In this document: one piece after another, positions 11,829-22,624 of the stretch
Position numbering within the stretch: the first letter of the stretch is position 1
How the letters are laid out: every line of letters starts with the position of its first letter
DNA from: Gracilaria gracilis
Taxonomy: Eukaryota > Rhodophyta > Florideophyceae > Gracilariales > Gracilariaceae
Length of the DNA stretch: 64,000 nt
Direction: 5' to 3'
Assembly: GCA_030374805.1 (NCBI GenBank)
Contig: JARGSG010000212.1
Location: 248,001-312,000, forward strand
Made by a program: the position numbers and the translations under genes
The notes under the pieces: model-generated
What the model was told of the DNA's origin: nothing
The model's database searches: none
What the model saw: only the letters and a program-made list of their open reading frames with translations

Positions 11829-11902
11829 GGACAGTGGTCCGGGGTGGAGTGGCGCTTCATCAGTGCCGTGGTGAAGCGCCACTCCACCCCGGACCGCTGT
11901 CC
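11829..11902. repeat. 74-bp palindrome, unit 3
   Basis: Same family as units 1 and 2, about 1.1 kb away. A decayed fourth unit follows at about 11945-12016 (ends CACGGACCGCTGTCC), and a half-unit precedes it at about 11780-11828. Confidence 0.8.
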
Positions 11903-12392
11903 GAAAAATTAAATTTTGTTTTACTTTTTCTCCCATGGCGCATGGAAAGCGGGCCGCCTCATGTGGCACTTCATCAGAGCCGTCATGGAGCGCCACTGCA
12001 TCACGGACCGCTGTCCGGAGAGCCGTAAGTTATAACTTCGCCTATACTTCCATATCTAGGAATTACCGCACCCCCTCCCGTCACTGCCTTCCCTTATAAC
12101 TGTTTACCACCGCATAAGCCCCCCTAACATCGCCCAAGTCCCTTCTACTTCTCTACTTTAGAGTTCTGGTACCGTTTTGGCGTCTGAACTCCTCCTTCAC
12201 ATCGCTAATTCCGCAGCTGTCTGCCGTCCGCTCCCGTCTACCATCCGCACTCATCTCTCGTTTGCTGACTTCTCTCGTCAGCTTCCGTCCGTTCGCCCTC
12301 GCCGTCCGCTGCCGACGTCAGTGATCTGTTTTCTCACGACCGTTCCCGTTCTCTTTCCGTATTCATAATACAGCCCCCCGTTATTGTTTAAA

Positions 12393-15300
12393 ATGGCTGC
12401 CGCAACCACATCCAGGTCTAAGTCACTGTCACCGGCACCTCCGACATCCGACATGAAGGTTGGAAAAATGTTCGGTTCTGGGGATGAGCTTCTCACCGCG
12501 TGTCTCGCCGTCCGTGATCACTATGCGTCGACGATGCGAGAGGAAGACGAACCTAGGAAAGTGGGACACAGCGAATTCGTTCAATATATCATCAAGAATC
12601 GCACTGTACTAGACGTTGCCAAGAAGTACTTATCTATCTTTCTTGGACCCACTCACCCGTCATACAGCGACGATGAGCTCAAAGTTGTGTGCGGGAAGGG
12701 TTCGTACCGTCAGCTGTATCTGTTGACGAAGTTGCTTGACATCATGGACGGAAACAGAGACAGGCATGTGAGGAATTTTTGGAATGCTTATACCAGAGTG
12801 GACTTTCAAGGAATACCGAAGAATGTGACGTTAGCCGAATTTTTCAAGTCCATGAGTATAGCTCCCAGGCGTGTGGGCCGGATAGTTCCCCCTTTCGGTA
12901 CGAGCATCGCTACACATTTCCAGAGAGTCCTCTTTCTTTCCCTTATTCAAAAAGTATCTATGGAAAAGCGCCTTCGGGGCCATAAGAGGCGTAAGGGGAA
13001 GAAGGGATATTCCACCCCTTTTGGGAATGTGCAAATATTGCAGAATCTCTAAGCTCAGCGTGCGGGTTTTGGTGTTCAGCTGGTAACAAAGGCCTGGGAT
13101 TGTTTCTTCCAATTTCTGGGATTCCCTAGCGCTGAGGTCATGGTTCTCCCTTTTCTACTGCTCATGTACGATGACATGCAGTTTAAACCCATTGAAACGC
13201 GTTCCGAGGGTTCCTGCACAAAGACAACGACCATCGCTTGCTACCGAGCAACACGCAAACTCTCCGGGAAGACGACGTCCAACCGTGGGCATGGAATCTT
13301 CCGGAGGACATTGATGTGGCCCTCCGAAAGTTTGCGAAGGAGTTCATTTCTGATTTGAACAAGATTGTTTTGAACGAGCAGTGGTACACAATATCAGAAC
13401 CTGGACGATGGGAAGTTCTAAAGACGTTTCACAGAGACCCGTCAAGAGCGTTTGCTCAGAGATTTGATTGTTTCTCTAACTCGCTTATGTCCTCCATCTT
13501 GGAGACCATAAGCCCTTTGAAAATGAAAGAAACAATCATGGTCCCTGATATACCTCCCACGCCAATATCGAAACCGGAGCCTCCCATCGAAATTCATGAC
13601 GATGTCGATGAGCAGTTGGAAAGGAGGAATCCTTTGGAGGGGAAACAAGGAGGGGATGGATATGGCGGAAGTGGAATGGATGTAGTGGGGAGAGTGGGAA
13701 TGAAGATGTTGGTGAGCAGTCGTCCGACGCTGACATACAGCCTACTCCTGCCATTTCCTCGTTGGACGATAAAGTGTCATTTCAACGTTGTGAAGTGGAG
13801 ATGGAGAAATACTTTCGAATTTATAATTGCGGGTTCGAGGATATGGTGGAAACGGACGAGACTCTGCTAAACAAAAAAGTCTCTCCATTGGGGAAAGTTC
13901 AACTGGTTCTTATGGACCCACCATACAACATAAGGGCCGATAAGAACCGGGAGAACAGTTGGTATGATATGCTGAGCGCTGAGCATATGAAGAAGACGGC
14001 AAAGCTTATATCAAGGCTGCTACGTCCGAGGGGTCATTTCGTTATCTTCTGTGCTTGGAACAGGTGAACCAGTGGACGAGGGTGCTTTTCCTTATTGGGG
14101 CAAAGGATGAGCAAGGGGTTCCGAAGCGATCGTTTGTTGTGGACCAGGTCCCAATTCATTTTATACGGTCGCAAGGCAACCCCATGCGAAACCCGGGACG
14201 CAGGTCCTGCTCCTTGTCCCCTGCCATGGAGTATGCAATACATGGTGTTCAAAGTGGCCTAGCTTATGCACAGCAGAATGCGATGGTGAACTATGAGAAC
14301 TTCAACTACGTGCAGTGGAGGTATCCAGGGTACCACATTGTTATTGACCAAGTACCGCCCATGTCCAATGGGAAGACTCTTCAATGGAAAAGAAAGAAGG
14401 AGGGTGGGGGCTACATGTTGCAAAAGGTGCGGTCGGAACAAAAATCTCGCGCGTTTTTGAAGGAACTGATCAGCAGATTTTCGCAGCCAGGTGATACAGC
14501 GGTGGACTTGTTCGCGGGAACTTTTTCGACTGCCATGGCATGCATGGAGTTACAACCTCATCGGAAGTTTATTAATTGTGAGCTGGACTCTGACTGTTTT
14601 GCGCATGCTAGGCACGCGGAAATTGTTCAGTTCGCGATGTGCATGCGCGATAATGAGACGGACATTCAAATTACGCAGAAGGTCCGAAACTCTGTGAATC
14701 GCGTGATGGACTTATTTTCCAAGTCGAACGCTCGTCCTTCACGATCATGGAACGCTCCATTCGGCTTCCCACAGTTTCAGAAGTTCACACCGTATGTTGT
14801 GGACTTCCTGGCATCGATGTGGCGGCAGGAGGGTATGGCCGTGATCGGCAGGCGCAAAGCGCTGCATGAGTGGCCGAAAACGTTGCAAGGGAAGATGGGT
14901 CTCCTGGATTGGAACGCGATGTTGGCACTGGAGGCCACAATGTGTGGTTGTCGCATTGGGAAGTCGTCGATTCGTCACCATGACGCAGGAGTAGGAGTGC
15001 TTACCACGCGCCGTTTCATGAAGAACGAAGAGATATGTTTCTGTTACGGAACTCTAGTGTACCATGACTTAACGAAGAGAAAGGAGGTACAAAAGAAGTA
15101 TGGGGAAGGGTTGTTGGGAGCCACCACCGCACGTTTTCGAACTTATGCGATGGAGGTTAGGCTACGAGGCGAGGTATTCCGGAAACTCCCAGAAAGGAGA
15201 CGAGAAGTACCTACAATCCCTGTATGGATTGTCTCCGCTCCATTTTCGTTTGGTGGAACAATTAACGACCCAAAATATAGGGAAGGGGATAGAGATAGGG

Positions 15301-15473
15301 ATGCAGTGGAGAATGGTTTGAAGCAGCGACGGACTGCCAATGTGGCGGTGAGTCGAACCCCAGGAACTGGGCGAACTCCACTTCAATTAAGAGAATACCG
15401 AATGTTTGCCGTCCGGGCACTTCGGGTTGTAGAAGTGGGAGAAGAGTTGTTTGCAGATTATGGAATGGAGTAA
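12393..15473 (+). pseudogene. DNA (N6-adenine/N4-cytosine type) methyltransferase fused to a SET domain, copy B
   Basis: I start at the ATG at 12393 (AAAATGG context). The N-terminal 220 residues are an unrecognised helical domain (GDELLTACLAVRDHY ... GSYRQLYLLTKLLDIMDG). The methyltransferase follows: motif IV VLMDPPYNIRAD (about 13910), then motif I DTAVDLFAGTFSTAMACMEL (about 14491-14550). The order IV before I is that of beta-type amino-methyltransferases. The C-terminal SET domain has GVGVLTTRRFMKNEEICFCY (about 14992-15050), NDPKY (15266) and AVRALRVVEVGEELFADYG (to 15467). The DNA methylase would methylate the exocyclic amine of A or C, and the SET domain a lysine. The frame changes several times between 13050 and 13760, and once at about 14,060, where copy A has one extra base, so this copy is broken. 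The downstream 470 codons are intact. Confidence 0.8.
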
Positions 15474-16024
15474 ACATGGGGTACGTCTTCGAAACCTATA
15501 GTAATCGAGTAGAGCTCAATTGATTTATGACTTATAGAACCGAAAGGTGTACCATAGTATGTGTAAAATAGAATTGTGTACATTTTTTTACGCTTTCTCT
15601 CTAACTCTCGTGTTCCACAGGGGGGGAAGAGAACTCCCCCAAGCGAGTGGGTGTCGTCACTTTTATCATCCAGTGACGTCAACAAAATGGGGATAGGATT
15701 CGGGGGAGTGGGTTGACGTTCAAGTACATACAATAGAAGATACGGAGTACATGTGATATCATGTGAAATTGTAACAGTTTTTGGCAGCGAGGTTTCGTAC
15801 AGGAAGGGAAATTTCCGTGCAAATTTTCGGAGAGTGATTCCGAAAAGTACTAAAACGGTGCGATATTTCTACCACACGTCGAGTGGAGGTGTGCGTTTCA
15901 CGGGGGACCTGCGATCACGTCGAGCGGCTAATACGTCTTGCGACGAGCGGCGAACACGTCTTGCGACGAGCGGCGACAAAATGTAGAGCGCACCGCCGGG
16001 GGCATCCTCATCGTCCGATTCCAT
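15474..16024 (+). other. Intergenic spacer of the transposon, conserved between copies
   Basis: No gene is seen. The stretch matches 1496-1941 of copy A in part: both carry a GTGGAGGTGTGC-like foldback and a GATCAC(G)TCGAGCGGC-like block about 100-150 bp before the next gene's ATG. Conservation suggests this is the promoter of the coiled-coil gene. Confidence 0.4.
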
Positions 16025-18620
16025 ATGGGGAAACATAAAACGAGAAGTGCGATGCAAATTCGAATGCGGAGGATGTAAGCCGACGCGCCTTAAAAGAGCG
16101 AGTGCGTGCAGAGGTGGTAGATAGGGGTCGCAAGGATGTCTTGGGTAGTACTACGCGTGCGCCTCGAAGCGGCGATGTGGAAAATTGCGAGGGTGGTATT
16201 GGGCGTACTTCGCGCCCTCCTCGAAGCGAATTACGTGGGAAAGGTAGGAAGAACACGTGGAGACGTGATCGAGGCCGACCTTTGAAGCGAACCGAGCGAA
16301 CCGAGCGAACCGAGCAAACCGAGCAAACCGAGCGAACCGAGCGCACAGAGCGAACGGTAAGTGCATTGGTAGCACAAGCAACTCTGATTCCACATGAGAT
16401 GGGAAATGGAGGAGGGGAAAGCAGGGGAGGGATGGGAGGGAGGCAGGGGGATGATGCGCGGGGCGGTAAGGATAGAGATGGGCGGCGAAGGGGCGATTAC
16501 TCCAGGCAAGTTCTAGAAGAAGGCGAGTGTGGAGATGTCATAGAGAAGGTGAGGGAGTGTCGCAGTGGCGGGGAGGGAAGGACGATAGCAAGAAGTACTA
16601 GTGGGATAATTAGCCGTGGTATTCGAGGGAAGGAGAGAGAGAGAGTGGCTAGGGTTGGCGTTCGGGAGGGAAGGGGTCGCGAAAGAGAAATAGGAAGAGG
16701 CGTTCAGGAGGCGAGGAACGAGGGCATGGAGGTTGTCGTTGATGTTAGGAAGAATCGAATGGTGGGCAGAGAAAGAACCGGTAGACCGCAACATACTGCG
16801 ATGCGGGAGGAAGAAGAAGTGAGGGGTATGATGCATATGAGGGAGCATGGAAACGCAGAAGACAGTGGGAGGCGAATTGGGCGTGTGGGCGATGGAATGG
16901 GGAGCCACGCCAATGTGGAGAGGATGGAATGGCTCCGAGACAATTTGCCCCGGAGAGTTGTAGGACGTAGCAGTGGTGGATCAGTGATTGAGAATGTGAG
17001 AGACAATATACCAGTGAATGGGAGGGTATTCGAAGGAGAAGATGTCGTTATCGGAAACAGGCATAGAACTGGAGGGAACTTGGTGGAAACCGCGGTACGA
17101 ACGCCTGAAGGAATACGTGTAAGGCATAATGCCGTTCGGATTGAGAACGATGTGCGTGAAGCAGGAGTCGACGATTTTGGGGATCGTGGAGAGAGGAACG
17201 GAGCAAGAGAAATGGGAACTACAGGAATAGCAGAAGGAGATGAAGAGAACTTACGCGTGTTGCCATGGTATGCACTGGTTGAGAGGGTGAATTCGTTGAA
17301 AGGGAAGCTGGGAAATATGAAGGAGGATCACTATACTATGATGGTGAGTTTGAAGCTCACGCAGAAAGAATTGAAACGGGTGAGGGAGGAGCTGAAGCAG
17401 CCAAATGTGTCGATTGAAAGTTTGAGGGAGGCTCTGAAGAATAGAAAGCGAAGGAGGTGTGGAAAGGAAGTGAAAGGGCGTCGAAAACATGATCTAGAGG
17501 TGGCAGAATGTTTCTACGGATTTGAAAGGGCTGTATATGATAAGATTCTCCACTATGCGAAGTTGGAGGCGTCAGAACTCTGTTTTGACACGGAGAACGT
17601 TGATAGGAGCTGGAAGAACAGGAGTGAGACGGTGGGAGAAAGTAGGGAGGGCAGCATATTTGTGGTTGGGGAGAAGGAGGTGGTACCTCGGTGCCCGTAT
17701 CAAGTGGCATATGAGATGAGGGGGTATACGCCATCAACGTAGGGAGGAAGTGATGTGCTGTTGAAGTATGTGGTGGAGACGGAAATAATGGGAGATACTT
17801 GGGAGACGATACGAGAAGCGGGAAGAAAACAGGAGTGTGTGGATAACGTGAGTGCGGACAAGTGTCTGAAGCAGCGGATGAAGCAGACATTAAGCGATGT
17901 GATTGCGGTGCGGAAGCCGGCGGCTCGCGACAAGTTATTTTCCATCCTTGGATATGATTTGACTGCGAAACGTGCGAAACCTACTGAGGGGACTGAGCTA
18001 TGGGAAGAGCTAAAGCAGCAGATGGGGGAGGCGCGCGAGAAGCTGATGGGAAGGGAGGAGGGCGGGGGGAATGAGTTGTGTGCGTGGAGAACAAGCCGAT
18101 TCGAATACCTTGCGTATTCCGGGTCTCGTGCGGTTGGGCCACCATGTGAGGTTGATGATGAAGATATGTACTTCAAGAATGGGATGGCGGTGGCAGTGTT
18201 GAAGGAGTATATGGGATACGAAGTGGAGACGCAAAATAACGGTGAGCGGCAGTACGTGGATGGGACCGTGATGCAACTTGCGAGACTTGACGCCTGGATT
18301 ACCTGTGTGGTGAAAACTGTGGACGAGGAGGGTAAATACAGCTTTGGTTCTCTACTTTGTATGGGATTATCTACCTGGGGCTGTGGAAGGAATACTGGGG
18401 GTAGCTTGACAATCGCTACAGGAGGAGCATGCCGAGGAGTTTGAGAACGATGGGTTTGTGGATGGGGATCCGAGGTGTGTGTCGGGAAACCCTGGGAGAA
18501 CTGCTACAGTTGGTTTGTGGGTACCATCGAGGGAGAAAATATACCTAGCTGTGAGGGAGGTATATTTTATGGCAAAACTAACACGGAGACTAGGTGCAGT
18601 TCTTGATTGTTACATAGCGG
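16025..18620 (+). pseudogene. Arg/Glu-rich coiled-coil protein of the transposon, copy B
   Basis: The ATG at 16025 aligns with the copy A start; early frame changes are seen before 16102. The long open stretch 16102-17742 is Arg/Glu/Gly-rich with a 9-bp tandem repeat coding RTE. A coiled coil follows (RVNSLKGKLGNMKEDHYTMM ... LKLTQKELKRVREELKQ, about 17278-17400), then the conserved block GFERAVYDKILHYAKLEASE and CFDTENVDRSWKNR. After one in-frame TAG (17740-17742) the same frame stays open to 18444, with coherent sequence (KYVVETEIMGDTWETIREAG ... DEDMYFKNGMAVAVLKEYMG). It then continues in another frame to about 18620. It may be one protein or two. No family is recognised. The same gene lies downstream of the methyltransferase-SET gene in both copies, so it belongs to the element's core set. 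Confidence 0.55.
16286..16356 (+). repeat. 9-bp tandem repeat inside the coiled-coil gene
   Basis: Seven to eight units of CGAACCGAG-like sequence encode repeated Arg-Thr-Glu. Copy A has only about three units at 2163-2190, so the array has changed length since the copies split. Confidence 0.8.
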
Positions 18621-18919
18621 CCTGTTGACCGGAGGACGCGAGTTTCGGGCGGTTGGTGGCACACCGGGCGGAACGCAGGGAAGGGACAGGGGTTGATGGT
18701 AGGGAAGAGGCGGGCTTCTAAGGGTAGGGTGAGGTGCAGTGGGGGGGGAAGAAGTGGATGTATGTGTGGGATGGAGAAGAGATGCTTCTTCTTTCTCATG
18801 TCATGCGTATCTTGACTCCTTCCAATTGAAACGAAGCGGGTTTAAATTTTTATGAAGCTGAAGCTAACAGGGAATAGAGGCTACGTGTTGGATGGTAAAT
18901 GAGGCTTGGCGGTGGGGTC

Positions 18920-21900
18920 TCAATAGAACCGATTGAGATAGAATCGGTGAAAGCGCCAGTGTAGACGAGAAGTGAAGGGAGGAGCGGGGTAGTTCGGGCG
19001 GAGAACATGAACGGAGCCAAGGATGGAGGAAGAGAGGATGAGTCCATACCAAGGGGAAACGGTATCGGAAGTGGAGTGGGTAGAGATGGGAACTGGGTGG
19101 GTGGTGTGGTTATGTTCGTCGTCAGTTGCCCATCGGAGGCAAACGCAGTTGAAAGTGAGATCGACGTCGTCGCTGGGTGGGACGAGTTCCATGAACTGGA
19201 CGAAGGCGAACTCCTTGGGAGAAGAAGTTGAAGAAGGAAGGGCGAAACGAAGAAGGGAGATGAGTTTGCAAACCCAGACGATGGATGTGGAGGGGGGGAG
19301 GTGAAGCCGGCGACGAGAATGTGGGAGAACTTTGGAGACTTGGATGGACCGAAGGAGGGGGTGGCAAAAATTCGTTGGATGGGAGGGACTTGAGGATCCT
19401 GGGGCACGAGCTCGTTCCGCTCTTCAATGTAGTTGTCGAATGTTGGGATGTAACCGCCGACGACGTAAGCGCAGTTGACTATGGTGAGTCGAGCCTGACG
19501 GAGGGCGGGAGAGTTGTCAGTGAGTTGCAAGACTTCGAGAGAGAGGGTGATGAAGGATGGGAGGGCGTCTTTTCCGAATTGGGCAAGAATGGATAGGGTA
19601 TCGGGGGGGAAGAGGTCTTGAAGCGTTTTGTGAGGGAGGTGAGGATTGGAGCGAATAAATTTGTGGGCAGTGATTAGGTCAGCGAAGGAGATGTATTTGC
19701 CATCACGGACGAAACCGGGTTCTCGGTATTGGACGGGGGAAGCGAGACCAGGGGAGGAGGAGGTGATGGAAGGGTTTGTGGAGACGAGATTCCAGTCCTT
19801 GATGGCGTTGGAGCGGTGGATGGCACGAATGGTTTCTTGATGTGCGGTGGACCTGCGCTTTGAGGTTTTGGAGTAGTGTGACTTGAAGAGGGTGTGAGCG
19901 TGCTCGAATATGCCGGCATCATTGAAGTGGAGGCCTCCGAAGCGGCGAATGTCCTCGACAAAATGGTCGAGGAGGTGGAACTTGAGGGTTCCGAGGCTCG
20001 AAGTGTGGTGGTAGCCGAGGGCGAGTACGGCTGTGCTCTTGAAGGAGCGGATTTGGTTGTGGAGGTCGGTGAGGCGGGCGTCGGTCCATTTGGTGAAGGT
20101 GTTGTATCGCATGGAGGCGAGGAGGAGGTCTGAGTACTTGGTGAAGATGGAAGTGCTGGGAGCTGAATCGACTTCGTCACAGCATCGGTCGAGGAAGGCG
20201 CCGATGAAAGGGAAGACCATGTCGAGTGCGCGGTAGTCTTTTGCTTCGAGCATACCACGCAAGCCGTCGGTAGTGAAGAAACCGTTGAGAGTTTGACCGT
20301 TGTCGGAAGTGGAGAAGTCGATGTGGAGTCCGTTTTGCGGGGGAGTGCATTTCGATGGCGGGGAGGATGGTGTTTGAATGTTTGAGGATGGAAGTGCGGA
20401 TGGAGTTGAAAGGGCGACGGGACTTGGAGGAACGGGGGGTGGTGAAGAGTGCTTCTGAGCGGAGTCTCTCGATGGTGGTGAGCTTGATGAGCTTGGAGAT
20501 GCCGAGGTGGAAGTTGTGGAGTGGTTCGAAGGCGAAGATGTTGTAAAAGGAGAGGAGTGGGGTGATGTTGAGAAGAGGGTATGATTCGAAAAGGGAGGAG
20601 TAATTTGCGAGGGAGAGGGAGTGGAGGGCTTCAAGGGCTTTTTTTTTTTGTGTTGCGGGAGATTCTGGGCTTAGGAGCAAGGAGAGCGTCTTGTGATTGT
20701 TGAAGGAAAGTTGAGTGTGATTTGTGTGCGGCGATGGTCTGGTGCTGAGTTCTGGGGGAAGGGGATTGAATGTGTAGGGAGAGGTCTATGCGGGAAACGG
20801 TACATCTATGACAAGGGTGTTGGGAGCGGGTTCCGTGGTAGATGGCGAGGATGTCTTTTGCTTCGGGGATGTCTGCGCAGTAGCTGGCGATGATTGGGTG
20901 ACAGTGGCGGAGAACGCCAGGGGCGTCACGGAAGGGGAAGCCGTTGAGACCGGAGGAGAAAAGAGGGCCGAGGAGGTTGGAGATGGCGAGCTGAATGAGT
21001 TCCATTTTGGTGTGGCGGGGGTTGTGAGAGGAGGTTTGAGGAATGGAGCCGTGATATTGGGAGGAAGGAGGTTGGCAAGTATCCGAGAAGGGTGAGGTGC
21101 TTGGTGATACACTTGCGACGGAAGGCATCGGAGAAGTTGAGAAGGGTGATGTGAAGAAGGTAGGAGGTGATGGAAGAGGATTTGAGGGAGGTGGAGGACT
21201 TTTCGGAGTAGATTTGGACCAAGCCCATGAAGGATTCGATACCAGTGGAGTCGGGGGTGTGCCAGATTCAGGAGTCTGTGGAGGAGTGCATGATTGCGGC
21301 TTTGAGGGCGAGGACTGCTTCTTTTCCGAGGGTGGAGGCCATACGGTGGGCGAAAGCGGGAGAGCCGGAAGGTGTTGTGTGGAGGATGGGGTGGAAGAAG
21401 GTGTTGTGGAAGTGTGCGAGGGCGAGTTGTTGTTTGAGGACCTGGATGGGGTCCTTTTGGAAGATGGTGGTGGAGAAGAGCTGCTGTGGGTCGGAGAGGG
21501 TGGTGGGAGCGAAGCCAATGTTGCTGACTCGGTGTTGGAAGAGGTCTGTTTGAAGTTTGAGACACTGGGAGGCGGAGGAGACGGAGTTGTGGAAGGCTGA
21601 CTTGGAGAAAGATGGGTCGTGGAGGAGAAAGATGAGTTCGTCTGCATTGCGGGGGCCGAGGGTGGAAGCGATGGAAGAGATAGAGAGGAGCATTCGTTCG
21701 AGGTGGGGGTTGTTGAGGAGAGGGAAGGAGGGGGGCGATGGTGGAGGTGGGGAGGGCGAGAGGGAGCAGACGGGGGTGCCAACGATATGGTAGTCGTCTT
21801 GGGTGTGGACGGAGAGGGAGAGCTGCTGCTGGTGGTAGGAGTCGTCGTCGGAGATGGGGACGTTATCGGAAGGGCGATTGGAGAGAGGAGGTGGGGGTGG

Positions 21901-22130
21901 TGGTGGAAGTAGTGGGGTGGACTTGTGACGTTTTGTGCGTGGGGGAAAGTGAGGGACGTTGCCGCCGGGGGAGAGGAAACACTTGTTGGCGGTGAGACGG
22001 ATGGGGCATCTTCTTTGGTGCCTTTGAATGGCGGGGATGGTGCGAGCAAAGAAGGAGCAGCCTTCAAAGCAGCAATTAGGCACGGCGCGGAGCGATGTGA
22101 GGGTGTTGGGGGAGAGGGGAGTACGTAGTG
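18920..22130 (-). pseudogene. Plavaka/KDZ-like (CACTA-type) DDE transposase
   Basis: Coding-like sequence on the minus strand shifts frame several times. From the N-terminus it shows a zinc-finger-like start (CCFEGC ... RHQRRC, near 22020-22080); a helical segment (QVLKQQLALAHFHNTFFHPI); PSSITSYLLHITLLNFSDAFRRK-like sequence near 21130; a second zinc motif (YHGTRSQHPCHRCTVSR, about 20800); EPLHNFHLGISKLIK (about 20500); a core block with LKFHLLDHFVEDIRRFGG and GIFEHAHTLFKSHY (about 19860-19990) whose Glu may be catalytic; and a C-terminal WYGLILSSSILGSVHVLR ... HRFYLNRFY (18920-19010). These match, from memory, the transposases of Plavaka/KDZ-like elements. Spliced introns could explain some frame changes, decay others. 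It lies 0.5 kb from the right inverted repeat. No ATG is found before the zinc finger. Confidence 0.55.
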
Positions 22131-22401
22131 GTGGGGAGCGTAATATGGCGCACGGAGGGTGGCACGGAGTGATTGGGGAGGTGGCACGTGATGCGAAGGC
22201 GTTTCAAAAGTGAGAGAATAAACGGCCGATATCTGATATGAGAGTTGTTGAATAGATGTGCTGTATCTCTATAGAGAGTTCCTATTCGAAGGGTTTATAT
22301 TCTTCTAATCGTATTCCATAAGTAGCTATTTATGTATATATTCCTATTCGCCACCGTATAGTTCTAAATATGTGCCACTTACACACTTACATTTGGTTCG
22401 G

Positions 22402-22497
22402 AAACTAGCGTGAACGGAAGTAACATGCTAGTTGGTCTTCCATCCAAACTAGCAATGATGGAAGTAATCGTGAATGATTCTTTCCACACAAACTAGC
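22402..22497. repeat. Right subterminal motif cluster (AACTAGC/GCTAGTT)
   Basis: Four copies lie in 96 bp: AACTAGC at 22403, GCTAGTTGG at 22427, AACTAGCAATG at 22447 and AACTAGCAC at 22491. The longer forms AACTAGCAAT and GCTAGTTGG also occur in the left cluster, tying the two ends to one element. Confidence 0.5.
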
Positions 22498-22603
22498 ACA
22501 AGTGGAAATGTGGAAATATTTTTGGAAATTAAGCACATCCAAATTTGGATAAATTCAACGGGTTTTCGATAATTTTAATTCGGTCATTTTTGACACCAAT
22601 ACC

Positions 22604-22624
22604 AGCATTCGGATAACACCGACG
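22604..22624 (-). repeat. Right terminal inverted repeat of the 19-kb transposon
   Basis: On the plus strand it begins AGCATTC and ends ACACCGACG, mirroring the left terminus at 3555-3575 with 18 of 21 matches. It lies 0.5 kb beyond the transposase gene, as expected for an element end. Confidence 0.65.

Larger units (their letters stand above)
10208..12392. other. Palindrome-rich spacer between the divergent ParB/dioxygenase and methyltransferase-SET genes
   Basis: No convincing gene lies in these 2.2 kb. The spacer holds several long near-perfect palindromes (listed separately), a 153-bp tandem duplication, and smaller foldbacks such as GTCACAAC...GTTGTGAC near 11577-11617 and CAACCAC...GTGGTTG near 11016-11040. 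It should contain the promoters of both flanking genes. Confidence 0.55.
3555..22624. mobile_element. About 19-kb Plavaka/KDZ-like DNA transposon with epigenetic cargo (copy B)
   Basis: I define this element from four things seen in the sequence. It has 21-bp terminal inverted repeats matching at 18 positions. It has AACTAGC/GCTAGTT motif clusters just inside both ends. Homology to copy A stops exactly at the left terminus. A transposase-like gene lies near the right end. Inside are a coiled-coil gene, a ketopantoate-reductase-like gene, a ParB/dioxygenase gene, a palindrome-rich spacer, a methyltransferase-SET gene and a second coiled-coil gene. I see no target site duplication: the sequence right of 22624 does not continue copy A, so one side was probably rearranged. 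No capsid, packaging ATPase, polymerase B or tyrosine recombinase was found. Most genes are broken, so this copy is probably not autonomous now. Confidence 0.65.

Noticed and set aside
10512-12016. CRISPR-like array in the palindrome spacer
   Set aside because: The units are long palindromes at irregular spacing, with no constant spacer length and no cas genes; the DNA is eukaryotic.
20631-22187. Pro/Ser-rich 518-codon frame over the transposase
   Set aside because: Most of it is a shadow of the C/T-rich strand; only its last part carries transposase motifs.
3555-22624. The 19-kb element as a Polinton or integrated giant-virus fragment
   Set aside because: DNA methylases, SET and dioxygenases occur in such viruses, but no capsid, packaging ATPase, protein-primed polymerase or retroviral-type integrase is visible, and a transposase with matching terminal repeats is.
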